Origin: Bacteroidota bacterium | GTDB lineage: Bacteria > Bacteroidota > Bacteroidia > Chitinophagales > Chitinophagaceae | Assembly: GCA_013286835.1 (NCBI GenBank) | Contig: JABDEZ010000020.1 | Span: 1 to 33,466 of the forward strand | Direction: 5' to 3' | DNA: 33,466 nt | Shown: positions 1 through 8,932 of the stretch, one piece after another | Position numbering within the stretch: the stretch's first letter is position 1 | Layout of the letters: each line of letters begins with the position of its first letter | Made by a program: the position numbers and the translations under genes | The notes under the pieces: model-generated | The model's input: the letters and a program-made list of their open reading frames with translations, nothing else | What the model was told of the DNA's origin: nothing | Databases searched by the model: none

Positions 1-1
1 C

Positions 2-2341
2 GATATAACTGTTGCCAATGTGATGCAGCGTATCTCGGGTATTTCCCTGGAAAGAAGCAATAACGGCGATGGCAGGTACGCTATAATAAGAGGCATGGAC
101 AAAAGATATACCTATACTATGATAGATGGTGTAAAGATACCTAGCCCGGATAATAAAAACCGTTTTGTGCCGCTCGACATATTTCCTGCTGACATTATGG
201 AGCGGATAGAAGTAAACAAAACTGTTACTCCAAGTATGGAAGGTGATGCTATTGGGGGAAGTCTCAATATGGCACTCAAAAATGCTCCTGATCAATTAAG
301 CCTTAATGTAAACCTTGGTTCGGGCTTTAGTGAATATTTTTTCAATAATCCTTTTATCTCTTTCAATAAAAGCGTCATACAGCAACAATCGCCACTTGAA
401 AAAAATGGGCCTAACTACCTGGCCACGAGCAATGATTTTACACGGGCTAACCTTGACTTTAAAAATACTACAGCATTACCTTACGGTATTATAGGGGCAT
501 CGATAGGTAACCGGTTTTTCAATAAAAAATTAGGGATATTGGTAGCTGGCTCTTATCAGAATACCAACAGGGGATCTAATAATATTTACTTTCCTACAGT
601 AACAAGCATTACTAATACGCCTGCCTTTAAAGACATCATCAACCGTAACCTTTCATCTAATTTAATAAGAAGTGCGGTACATGCCAAGGTAGATTATAAA
701 TTCAACGATAAGCACCAAGTAAGCTTGTATGGCATATATACCAACCTGCAGGATATTGAGTCAAGAATATCTTACGATACGTCGCTTACCGCTACCCGTA
801 CATTGCCGGGTACAGGTAAGGTAACCACGTTGTCCAGGTCAAGAGATGAAACGCAATATATAGGCAACATTACGTTGCAGGGTAAGGATGCTCTATTGCC
901 CGAGGTTTACATGGATTGGTCAAGTTCTTATGCTATTGCTGGTACTAAAGTGCCCGACTGGGCGGAGCTTAATACATTTACGTCCGATACGCTGCACAAC
1001 GGGGTGCCGGGAGCGAGCCCGGCTACGTTGCAAAACTACAATAGAATATGGGAACATAATACAGACCATACGGTCTCCGAATACCTGAACCTGCACTATA
1101 CGCCTGCCATTTGGGGGAAAGAAGTGGAGTTTTCCGCTGGGGGCATGTTCCGCCACCAGGACCGCGATAACTATTTCAACACCTATACGCTGCAGCCTGT
1201 ATTGGTTGGTACGCCTCCCGCTTTCCCGGTATATACCAACATCTACAATGCCCAGTGGTCGGTACAGGATCCTACAGGCAATATTCTGGCTGGGCCTAAC
1301 TACAAAGCCGAGGAGGAAATATTATCTTATTATGCACAAGTACGGCTCCAACTGAACAAGCTGCAGATAATAGGGGGTGTACGTACCGAAAATACATGGC
1401 AGGGATATACGTCAAACCTAACCGATGCTGTGGCAGCACGCAGCGGCAGCATTACCTACCGGGATTTTTTGCCTGGTATACACCTTAAATACAGGCTGCG
1501 TCCTAAACAAAACCTTCGTTTCTCTGTTTATGAAGCTATTGCACGCCCCAATTATTTCGACCTCGTACCTGTAGGAACGCCTGCCACTGAGAATTTTGGT
1601 ACACAGGGTAATCCTACTGTAAAGCATACCACATCTACCAACTATGATGCTCGTTACGAATGGTATCCCAAACCAAATGAACAGATCATAATCGGAGCCT
1701 TTTATAAAGATCTGATCAATCCTATTGAAAATACAGTGGTCTTCACTAGGGCTGGCGATGCGGTAATACAACCCAATAATTTTGGTAATGCACAAAATAT
1801 GGGCTTTGAATTAGTAGGCATAAAATACTTCAAAAACTTTGGCGTATCCGCTAACTACACATTCACTTATTCGGTGGCAAATGTGTCGGTGATCAAGAAC
1901 AACGTTAATCCTGTAACCGGTGGCATTGACAGTCCCAGTACATTGACAATGCACACGACAAGACCGCTGCAGGGGCAATCGAAGCATATTGGCAATCTAT
2001 CCCTGTTTTATAAAAATGCAAAATACGGTCTTGATGTTCAGCTTGCATATGTATATACCGGCAGGCGTATCATACAGGTGTCACAATTTGAAGGGCTGGA
2101 CTATTGGCAACGGGCAACATCTCAACTTGACTTTTCGATCGAAAAAAGAATTGGTCGTAGGTTTGCTGTTTATGTAAAGGTTCAAAATATCCTCAACACC
2201 CCGGTCATCGTGGAGATCAACTCTCATTATCCTTATCCGGCAGGTGAGTTTCCTTTTCAAAAGGCAGGCAGCAACAGTTACCTGGTCGAAAAAGATACTT
2301 ACGGACAAACATTTTTATTTGGTGTAAGATACCGCCTGTAA
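2..2341 (+). CDS. TonB-dependent receptor, 5' end outside the window
   Basis: Outer-membrane beta-barrel receptor for TonB-driven uptake of a large or scarce ligand. The reading frame is open from base 2, so the N-terminus (signal peptide, any carboxypeptidase-like domain, start of the plug) lies upstream of the window. The visible part opens in the plug domain, with the RISGISLER, IRGMDKRY and EGDAIGGSLNM motifs typical of TonB receptor plugs. A long stretch with alternating aromatic beta strands follows and ends in a C-terminal strand GVRYRL. The next gene starts 10 bases after the stop, and four exported-protein genes follow each other closely, which indicates an operon. The ligand cannot be read from the sequence; the MINPP-type phosphatase at the end of the operon suggests a phosphorylated compound, but that is inference. 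Confidence 0.93.
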   Translation, partial: DITVANVMQRISGISLERSNNGDGRYAIIRGMDKRYTYTMIDGVKIPSPDNKNRFVPLDIFPADIMERIEVNKTVTPSMEGDAIGGSLNMALKNAPDQLSLNVNLGSGFSEYFFNNPFISFNKSVIQQQSPLEKNGPNYLATSNDFTRANLDFKNTTALPYGIIGASIGNRFFNKKLGILVAGSYQNTNRGSNNIYFPTVTSITNTPAFKDIINRNLSSNLIRSAVHAKVDYKFNDKHQVSLYGIYTNLQDIESRISYDTSLTATRTLPGTGKVTTLSRSRDETQYIGNITLQGKDALLPEVYMDWSSSYAIAGTKVPDWAELNTFTSDTLHNGVPGASPATLQNYNRIWEHNTDHTVSEYLNLHYTPAIWGKEVEFSAGGMFRHQDRDNYFNTYTLQPVLVGTPPAFPVYTNIYNAQWSVQDPTGNILAGPNYKAEEEILSYYAQVRLQLNKLQIIGGVRTENTWQGYTSNLTDAVAARSGSITYRDFLPGIHLKYRLRPKQNLRFSVYEAIARPNYFDLVPVGTPATENFGTQGNPTVKHTTSTNYDARYEWYPKPNEQIIIGAFYKDLINPIENTVVFTRAGDAVIQPNNFGNAQNMGFELVGIKYFKNFGVSANYTFTYSVANVSVIKNNVNPVTGGIDSPSTLTMHTTRPLQGQSKHIGNLSLFYKNAKYGLDVQLAYVYTGRRIIQVSQFEGLDYWQRATSQLDFSIEKRIGRRFAVYVKVQNILNTPVIVEINSHYPYPAGEFPFQKAGSNSYLVEKDTYGQTFLFGVRYRL

Positions 2342-2351
2342 AACTAACGCT

Positions 2352-3674
2352 ATGAAAAGAAATAACGCAGCCCCTGTATTATTGGTTTTAGTTGTTCTGG
2401 CTACCTTATTGCAGGCCTGCTTTAAAAAAGCCGAAAAATATAACTTGGCCCCTGCTGTAATAGCACAAGGCAATGTTGTTGACTCTAATAATGATACGAT
2501 ACAGGGAACGATAAAAGGTAGGCTTAGGGCAAATACCACTTATTACATGCCTGCCGATGTTTTTGTAAACCAAGGAGACAGCCTGGTAATACCTGCAGGG
2601 GATACGATCATTGTGCTTGGAAATGGAACGCCATTACGGGCCCCCAGCTTTTTTATCAATGGCACACTCATTTCAAATGGTACAAAGGCACAGCCTAATT
2701 GGATAACAGTTACCGACGCAATGAAGTCAAGCTTCCCCAATGGCGGCGTATGGGGCGGAATTGCAGGCGACAGTGCGCAGAATATCATTGTTAAATGGAC
2801 GCATATAGAATACACAGGTGCCCCCTGGCAGGCTAATGATCAAACACCTTCAGCGAGTATTTCAGGTACCCATTATGCTATTGTATCCCTTAGCCCTACC
2901 AACCTGGTGGTTGAAGATTCATGGATATCGCACACACAGGATGATGGTTGTTACATACGCAATGCCAAGGTCAGTATTATGCGCAATACATACGAGGCCA
3001 TTGGTACTACAAAAGGCATCCCCATCAATATTAAGTACGGTACCCGCGGCGACATAGCTTACAATGTAGTGATCGCTGGTTTTAATTCGGGCATTAAGAG
3101 TCAGTCATTATCGGGTGCGCCCAGCCAATCCATTATCAACATTTATAACAACACAGTCATCAACTGCGGCTTCCTCGATCCTAACTATACGTTGGGCGGT
3201 GGTATATCTTTCGAGAAGCTGGTAGCAGGCAAGGCTTACAACAACCTGATAATTGAAAATAAAATAGGATTACGGATACTGGGCGGTTCTTCGATAGTAG
3301 ATACTGCTAACTTAAGGTACGGCAATAACCTGTACTACGGCAATACAGCGGCCATCGCCACAAATTTTTTTCCAACTTATGCCGGCTTTATTGCACAGCC
3401 GCAACCCAGCGATATTTATTCCAATGTTGCGGGCGATAATGATCCCCAATTTATAGGGCTTGATGCCACTCAAATAGTTCCGGAGGTATATCCGCTCACA
3501 TCAAATGGTTTAGACCTTCACCTTAAACCTTCTTCGCCAGCTATTGGCAAAGGATCAGCTAACATCAGTGGCATCCCAATGAATTCCTTGCCGGCAGCCG
3601 CAGGCGCTCACATAACGTCACCAAATGTTGATTTAGGAGCGTATCCCAGCGATGGCAGCGGCAACCAACATTAG
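2352..3674 (+). CDS. Lipoprotein with right-handed beta-helix-like region
   Basis: Predicted surface or periplasmic lipoprotein of 440 residues. The N-terminus is a hydrophobic signal ending in LLQAC, so Cys23 is the likely lipidated residue. From about residue 150 to 340 the sequence has short repeated turns with many Asn, Gly and Ile (for example IINIYNNTVINCGF and NNLIIENKIGLRI). These resemble parallel beta-helix repeats found in polysaccharide-binding or cleaving proteins and in adhesins. No catalytic motif was recognised. It sits 10 bases behind the TonB receptor gene and 24 bases before the next gene, so it probably serves as the receptor's surface partner, in the way SusD-like lipoproteins do, although it is not a SusD homologue by eye. 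Function is unproven. Confidence 0.85.
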   Translation: MKRNNAAPVLLVLVVLATLLQACFKKAEKYNLAPAVIAQGNVVDSNNDTIQGTIKGRLRANTTYYMPADVFVNQGDSLVIPAGDTIIVLGNGTPLRAPSFFINGTLISNGTKAQPNWITVTDAMKSSFPNGGVWGGIAGDSAQNIIVKWTHIEYTGAPWQANDQTPSASISGTHYAIVSLSPTNLVVEDSWISHTQDDGCYIRNAKVSIMRNTYEAIGTTKGIPINIKYGTRGDIAYNVVIAGFNSGIKSQSLSGAPSQSIINIYNNTVINCGFLDPNYTLGGGISFEKLVAGKAYNNLIIENKIGLRILGGSSIVDTANLRYGNNLYYGNTAAIATNFFPTYAGFIAQPQPSDIYSNVAGDNDPQFIGLDATQIVPEVYPLTSNGLDLHLKPSSPAIGKGSANISGIPMNSLPAAAGAHITSPNVDLGAYPSDGSGNQH

Positions 3675-3698
3675 ATCATTCATTGTTAATATTTGCTC

Positions 3699-4979
3699 AT
3701 GCAAAAGATCATCACATTTATTGTTTGTTTCTTTTTATTTTCTGTTTGCAATGCACAGGAGTCAAAATATTTAGACTCGTTACCGGTGTGGCAAGAGGGT
3801 TGCCTGGATATACATTTCATTAATACAGGCTGCGGCAATTCTTCCTTCCTCATACTGCCCGATGGCACTACTATGCTCATAGATGCCGGGGATAAGGACC
3901 CGGACGCATTTAACAAGATAGCACCCTGGAAGGTTACTCTCCCATATCCTGATCATTCACTTTCATCGGCCGGTTGGATCATTAACTATATAAAACAGGT
4001 GATGCCAGTCAATACAAAACTCCAGATCGATTATGCGCTTATCACCCATTTTCATGGCGACCACTTTGGAGTTATAACTAAGGAGTCTCAAACATCATCT
4101 AATGGTAAATACAAGTTATCAGGTATAGCAGAAGTGGGTGATGTAATACCCATTAAAACATTTATCGATCGTGGATACCCCGATTATAATTTCCCGGTTG
4201 ACTTAAGGGAAAAAAACAAGAAACAGCCAAGCAGCTTTCTTAATTACCTGGATTTCATTAAATACCAGCAGGAGAACAATAACATGAAACCGGCAATGCT
4301 GCAGCCCGGTTCGGATGACCAGATAACCCTGGTGCATAACAAAGCCAAATACTCTTCTTTCGTAGTACGAGGAGTAAAGGTAAACGGCATTATATGGACA
4401 GGTCACGGCAATGAAACCAGGCAATATTTTAATGCAGATTCGGTAGCAGAAGTAAAGGGGAACAGTATTCCTGAAAATTCATTGAGCCTCGCCATCAAAA
4501 TAACCTACGGCGACTTTGACTATTATGCTGGGGGCGATAATACAGGTATACAGGGGTACGGACTGCCACATTGGGTTGATGTAGAAACCCCCATATCCAA
4601 TGCGGTAGGAAGGGTAGAGGCAGCCACTCTGGATCATCATGGCGGACGTGATGGAACAAATGAAAATTTCCTGAGAAATCTCCAGCCACAGGTCATAGTG
4701 GAACAGAGCTGGCGTTCAGACCATCCTGGACAGGAAGTACTTTACAGACTTACATCAGACTATCTATACAAAGGTCCTAAAGACATTTTTGCAACCAATA
4801 TACAAGAAGAAACAAAAGTAACCTTGGGGCAGACGCTTACTAAAGGTTACAAAAGTATGTTCGGTCATGTAATGATAAGAGTGTTGCCTGGCGGGAAAGA
4901 ATTCTATGTTTTTGTATTAAAAAATGAAGGTCGTAAACTGGTAGTTGACAAGCAATACGGGCCATACTATTCTAATTGA
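3699..4979 (+). CDS. Secreted metallo-beta-lactamase-fold hydrolase (ComEC-type MBL domain)
   Basis: Metal-dependent hydrolase of the metallo-beta-lactamase superfamily, 426 residues. The ATG at 3699 begins a clean signal peptide (MQKIITFIVC to CNAQ); an in-frame TTG six bases earlier is less likely. The zinc motif HFHGDH is at residues 117-122, preceded by a Gly/Asp-rich strand (INTGCGNSSF, LIDAGD). Later metal-ligand candidates are AGGD and DHHGG. The order resembles the ComEC/Rec2-type MBL domains, whose members act on phosphodiester or related bonds. The substrate is not readable. It sits in the exported operon between a lipoprotein and a histidine phosphatase, so a role in releasing phosphate from an external polymer or ester is plausible but inferred. 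Confidence 0.88.
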   Translation: MQKIITFIVCFFLFSVCNAQESKYLDSLPVWQEGCLDIHFINTGCGNSSFLILPDGTTMLIDAGDKDPDAFNKIAPWKVTLPYPDHSLSSAGWIINYIKQVMPVNTKLQIDYALITHFHGDHFGVITKESQTSSNGKYKLSGIAEVGDVIPIKTFIDRGYPDYNFPVDLREKNKKQPSSFLNYLDFIKYQQENNNMKPAMLQPGSDDQITLVHNKAKYSSFVVRGVKVNGIIWTGHGNETRQYFNADSVAEVKGNSIPENSLSLAIKITYGDFDYYAGGDNTGIQGYGLPHWVDVETPISNAVGRVEAATLDHHGGRDGTNENFLRNLQPQVIVEQSWRSDHPGQEVLYRLTSDYLYKGPKDIFATNIQEETKVTLGQTLTKGYKSMFGHVMIRVLPGGKEFYVFVLKNEGRKLVVDKQYGPYYSN

Positions 4980-4992
4980 GTTGTATTAAATA

Positions 4993-6381
4993 ATGAAAAG
5001 GATCATCTTGTTTTCAGCAAGTTGCTTGCTGGTGTCTACTTTTATAATATCTTTTATACCCCAAAGCTGCCTGTTGGATTATTGGGGGACCAAAAAACTA
5101 TATCAACCGGTTGATACCGGTTGTATCCCTGCTCCTGTAGGGTACAAGGCCATTTTCATAAATTATGCGGGCCGTCATGGTGCCCGCCATCTTACTAACC
5201 TGAATGACCTGCTGCTTATACAGCAAACGCTGAACCGTGCGGTTGATCTGGCTGGATTGACAAGTGATGGCGTGAAACTGAAGGAAATGGTGAACACATT
5301 GTTGCTGATTGAAAAAAAAGAAGATTGTGGACTGCTCACGGAAACTGGAAAGAGTGAATTATGGGGTATTGGCAACCGTATGAAAACCCATTATCCGTGG
5401 CTGTTTGCAGATAGTGTGTCGTGTAGGGTGGTCACCACCAAAGAAAAGCGTACAAAACAAAGTGCGCAGGCCTTTATGAGTGGTGTCAATAGACCTATGC
5501 AACAAAATGCCACCACCAATTTAATTGACAATGATAGTGTGCATCTTCGGTTTTATGAGGTATCACCTGGCTACCGTAAGTTTAAAAAAAATGGTAGCTG
5601 GATCGTTGAAATGAATAAGTTGAAGCATGATATCCGGGCTGAAGAGGAGAAACATAAAATAATCTGCAAATTCTTTACCAGGGATTATGCCAACCAGCTA
5701 CTGCACCCGGTAATTGATAAAACGGTGATGGGAATAACGGATACCGTTGGCGATTTTATAGATGCTATATTTAACGTAGCTACCCTCGCTAATGCCATGC
5801 CTACGGAAATAAAGATCGCCGGATATACCCCTGCCAAAGTAAACATCCGTTCTTTATTTACCTGCAATGAATTTGCCTGGCTTGAGTTTGTTAATTCTGC
5901 ACAGGATTATTTATTAAAAGGGCCAGGGACTGATGTTAGCGGTATCCAGGTAAGGAATGCGGTACCACTACTTGTAGATTTTATAAACAGTACAGATGAG
6001 GCTATAAAAAGCAGCAGACCGGCTATTGTTGTAAGGTTTGCACATGCTGAAACTTTGTCTCCGTTTGCTGCGCTTGCAAGCATCGAAGGAGCAGCAACGC
6101 CAACGGTTGATATATTCAAATACGCCCAGGTGTGGAACGTGAGCTCTATAATCGGTTATAGTGTAAATGTACAATGGATATTGTATAAAGACAGTGATAC
6201 AGGCAATACACCGCTCATTCAGATTTTATACAATGAAAAGCCGGTGCATATACCTGTAGCCACCAACCAATACCCGTATTATAAATGGGCCGACGTACGC
6301 GCGTTCTATATGAACAAACTCAGTAAAATGAATGTTAGTCTGAATTGCGATATGTTGGAATACTTGAAAGATCTGAAATAG
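4993..6381 (+). CDS. Exported histidine phosphatase, MINPP/phytase type
   Basis: Clade-2 histidine phosphatase of 462 residues with an N-terminal hydrophobic export signal. The catalytic motif RHGAR is at residues 61-65, where His62 would form the phosphohistidine. The C-terminal proton-donor motif is HAE at 351-353. HAE rather than HD is the hallmark of multiple inositol polyphosphate phosphatases, which remove phosphates from phytate and related inositol phosphates. This is family knowledge, not proof for this protein. It starts 13 bases after the MBL gene and is the last gene of the operon with the TonB receptor. The next gene is convergent, and no obvious terminator lies in the 21-base gap. 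It could also act on other phosphomonoesters. Confidence 0.9.
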   Translation: MKRIILFSASCLLVSTFIISFIPQSCLLDYWGTKKLYQPVDTGCIPAPVGYKAIFINYAGRHGARHLTNLNDLLLIQQTLNRAVDLAGLTSDGVKLKEMVNTLLLIEKKEDCGLLTETGKSELWGIGNRMKTHYPWLFADSVSCRVVTTKEKRTKQSAQAFMSGVNRPMQQNATTNLIDNDSVHLRFYEVSPGYRKFKKNGSWIVEMNKLKHDIRAEEEKHKIICKFFTRDYANQLLHPVIDKTVMGITDTVGDFIDAIFNVATLANAMPTEIKIAGYTPAKVNIRSLFTCNEFAWLEFVNSAQDYLLKGPGTDVSGIQVRNAVPLLVDFINSTDEAIKSSRPAIVVRFAHAETLSPFAALASIEGAATPTVDIFKYAQVWNVSSIIGYSVNVQWILYKDSDTGNTPLIQILYNEKPVHIPVATNQYPYYKWADVRAFYMNKLSKMNVSLNCDMLEYLKDLK

Positions 6382-6402
6382 TATTTCCGTATATCCCGGC
6401 AA

Positions 6403-6831
6403 TTACCCCAGGCGTAAACTTTTTAGTAATTCGTTTTTATAGGTTTTCCTGGTAGGTACACATACTTTATTTACAATCAGGTGGTTGGCATCAATGGCAT
6501 CTATATAATTTATATTCACAACATAGCTCCTGTGCACGCGTACAAATTGGTTTGAATTTAATATTTCAAGGTATTGATCAAGGGTGCTTCTTACCAGGTA
6601 CTTATTATTCGCTACATGCACGTTGATATAAACATTATCACTTTCTAAGTATGTAATATCTCCAATTCTAACTTTATGGTAGGCCGTACCTTGCTTAATA
6701 AACAAAAACTCGTCTGCTATAGTAGAAATGGCGGGTGTAAAACTAACTAAGGGGGCTGATTTCAAAAATTCTTTTGATACCGGTACTTGCATGGTGCATA
6801 AATTTGAATGTAAATATTCTATCAATTTCAT
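6403..6831 (-). CDS. LytTR-domain transcriptional regulator without receiver domain
   Basis: Small DNA-binding protein of 142 residues from the ATG at 6831; a longer frame from a TTG at 6909 is less likely, and the ATG at 6792 is a second candidate. The last 100 residues are a LytTR domain: IGDITYLESDNVYINVH, then LVRSTLDQYLE, FVRVHRSYVVN and a final ...VPTRKTYKNELLKSL. Family members bind direct repeats upstream of target genes. No receiver (REC) domain precedes it, so this is not a classical response regulator; the first 40 residues may carry another input or be a linker. It lies tail to tail with the phosphatase gene. About 200 bases separate its start from the end of the TPR regulator gene, so they may not share a transcript. 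Confidence 0.85.
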   Translation of the reverse strand: MKLIEYLHSNLCTMQVPVSKEFLKSAPLVSFTPAISTIADEFLFIKQGTAYHKVRIGDITYLESDNVYINVHVANNKYLVRSTLDQYLEILNSNQFVRVHRSYVVNINYIDAIDANHLIVNKVCVPTRKTYKNELLKSLRLG

Positions 6832-7032
6832 CGAAACAGAATTTTGGCGTGTATACAAAAAGGAAACAGCATTTTTAGTGCGTAGGTAAAATAGAAACAA
6901 CGTAAACAACTATTTTTTAAGTCGTTGATTATCAATGTTTTTTTGCGTAACAAAACCACCATTAAGTAAATGTTATCAGCCGCGCTTTACGTATTTTATC
7001 TTTGGTAATTGTTGCTGATAAACTTCTAATTG

Positions 7033-8688
7033 TTACAGATTTTGTATGAAAGCCGTTAGGTTAGTTCCCTGTTCCAGTTTTAATTTTTTGCGTAAGCGAT
7101 ATCTGCTAATGCGTAAACTATCCTGAGAAATACCCAATAGCGTGGACATATCAGAAGAGGTTATGTTTATTTTCAATAACGATGCAAGTCTTAGTTCAGC
7201 AGCGGTAAGATCGCTGCAATGGGCATTCAGATTATCAAAAAAAGATTGATGTACCTGTTCAAAAATAACCCGTAGTTCATCCCAATATTTAGCCTGGTTA
7301 AAATCCTGGTCTATTTGTTTCAATACTTCTCTTATTTGTTTTTTGTGATCTCGCTTATCGTCTTTGATCAATTCGGTAAGTTTTAACTTAAGATCATCCA
7401 GCAGCTGGTTTTTTTGTATCAGGTTTAATGTATAAGACGTAAGCTCCCGCGATCTTATGTCCAGCTCACTTTTAAGATTATCCTCTACTAAGTTTTTATT
7501 CTGCAGGTCGGTTTGCATCAATGCATAATTTGTTTCATATACATTTTTCTCTTGTTCGTTTATTCTGCGTTCCGCTTCTATTTTTATTTTCTGCCTGCTG
7601 ATGATGGATGTGCCTAATAATAATAGCAGGATAATAATAATTATTGTAGCCACAGTAATGATAAATTCCGATCTTTTATCGTTTTCAAGCTTTTGTATTT
7701 CTTTGTTTTTCTGCTGGGTATCATACTGTGCCTGTATCATGGCTACCTGCTTGCTGTTCTCTTTAGAATATATAGCAAGTACCTGTTTGCGGCTAAGTTC
7801 GTTATAATAATACGCGCTATCGTTCATACCCATAAGATGGTAAGCCTTTGCTATGTCTTCATATGCGCTGTTTATCTGGAAAAGCTCTTTTGTTCTTACC
7901 GCAAGTTTTAGAGCTAGCCGGGTTTGTTCAAGCCCTTCTTTAAATCGACCGGTTTTCCTGTATATATCACCCAGGTTATTTCTAATGTTTATTTGCGATA
8001 TCAGGTCATTGCCACCTTCGTAATAACCCAATGCCTTGTTATAATAGGCAAACGATGAATCATATTTTTCTTTATCTTCATAAATACTGGCAATGTTTTC
8101 GTAGATATCTGCAATGCCTTGCGGGCTTTTTATGGCTATAAAATATTGCAAAGCAAGGTGCTGGTAGTAGTAAGCGCTATCATATTTTTCTGTTTTTTCG
8201 CAAATATGGCCTATCATTCCGTAGGTAGTTGCTAACCCAGCGGTATCATTTAATTCCTGGTATATTTTAAGCGCCTCATAAAAATACCGGTTCGACAAGT
8301 TTCCCTGCCTGTTGGAGTAATAAATGCTGCCAATATTATCCAGGTTCTTTGCAATGAGGTCTTTTCTACTGGTTTGGTGGAATAGTTTATCGGCCTGCAG
8401 GTAGTGGTTCAATGCTTCAGCATAGCTGCTATTATGATATAGTATATAACCTGTTTGCTGTAGTGCAATAGCCTGGGCAAGTACATTTTTTTCAGCAACA
8501 GCCTCGGCCAGTAAACCTTTCAGGATGGTGTAAGCCGAGTCTGGATATACTTGTTTCTGCTTATCTGTTAATTGGAGCCGTATTAAAATATCAGTTTGGG
8601 CAAAAGCATTAATGCAGCAGAATAACAAAATGAGGGAAGTAAAGATTTTCTTTAGTACATAAAACCTATTGTACTTATTGGCTTTCAT
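7033..8688 (-). CDS. Membrane-anchored TPR protein with C-terminal helix-turn-helix
   Basis: One-piece sensor-regulator of 551 residues from the ATG at 8688; a TTG nine codons upstream is ignored because the ATG begins a signal sequence ending INAFAQ. Residues about 50-310 are a run of TPR repeats (for example NLDNIGSIYYSNRQGNLSNR, YGMIGHICEKTEKYDSAYYY). A single transmembrane helix follows at about 342-364, then a coiled coil rich in Glu, Lys and Asn, and a C-terminal HTH of LuxR-like type (ELRLASLLKINITSSDMSTL, SLRISRYRLRKKLKL). This layout puts TPRs in the periplasm and the DNA-binding end in the cytoplasm. It is common in Bacteroidota but poorly characterised. It is divergent from the large T9SS protein, its most likely neighbour target. 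Confidence 0.88.
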   Translation of the reverse strand: MKANKYNRFYVLKKIFTSLILLFCCINAFAQTDILIRLQLTDKQKQVYPDSAYTILKGLLAEAVAEKNVLAQAIALQQTGYILYHNSSYAEALNHYLQADKLFHQTSRKDLIAKNLDNIGSIYYSNRQGNLSNRYFYEALKIYQELNDTAGLATTYGMIGHICEKTEKYDSAYYYQHLALQYFIAIKSPQGIADIYENIASIYEDKEKYDSSFAYYNKALGYYEGGNDLISQINIRNNLGDIYRKTGRFKEGLEQTRLALKLAVRTKELFQINSAYEDIAKAYHLMGMNDSAYYYNELSRKQVLAIYSKENSKQVAMIQAQYDTQQKNKEIQKLENDKRSEFIITVATIIIIILLLLLGTSIISRQKIKIEAERRINEQEKNVYETNYALMQTDLQNKNLVEDNLKSELDIRSRELTSYTLNLIQKNQLLDDLKLKLTELIKDDKRDHKKQIREVLKQIDQDFNQAKYWDELRVIFEQVHQSFFDNLNAHCSDLTAAELRLASLLKINITSSDMSTLLGISQDSLRISRYRLRKKLKLEQGTNLTAFIQNL

Positions 8689-8865
8689 CAATGGCGTTGG
8701 TAAATATTGATGCAAATGTCACCTCAATACTTGCCGACAGCAAATCCTAATAATAAAATCACATAAAATTAATATTGGACTAGTTGTGGGTTATTTCTTT
8801 ATATGGTATTCCCTCCATGGCTATTGCCTGAAACTGTTGCCTGTCAAATTAAGTAGATAATAAAA

Positions 8866-8904
8866 TTAAAGGGTGTCTTCCTGTACGGGAAAGGCACCCT
8901 TTAA
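8866..8904. promoter_or_regulatory. Perfect 10-bp inverted repeat between divergent genes
   Basis: TTAAAGGGTG at 8866-8875 and CACCCTTTAA at 8895-8904 pair perfectly around 19 bases. It lies between the divergent TPR-HTH regulator and the T9SS protein, 28 bases before the latter's ATG. It could be an operator or, if transcribed, a leader hairpin. It overlaps the -7-like boxes listed separately. A terminator is unlikely to be needed between divergent genes. Confidence 0.6.
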
Positions 8905-8917
8905 TTTTGTAATTTTG
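8902..8917 (+). promoter_or_regulatory. Two tandem -7-like boxes before the T9SS protein
   Basis: TAATTTTG occurs twice back to back (8902-8909 and 8910-8917), each matching the Bacteroidota -7 consensus TAnnTTTG. They sit 15-23 bases before the ATG at 8933. No good -33 TTTG was found 19-21 bases upstream, so the promoter call is tentative. Confidence 0.35.
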
Positions 8918-8932
8918 AATGCAATACAATTT

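Noticed and set aside
3699-4979. Beta-lactamase (antibiotic resistance)
   Set aside because: Only the superfamily fold and HxHxDH motif match; size and context point to a ComEC-like secreted hydrolase.
6973-7021. Inverted repeat TTATCAGC...GCTGATAA downstream of the TPR regulator as a terminator
   Set aside because: Perfect 8-base arms but a 33-base spacer and no T-run on the minus strand; too weak to call.
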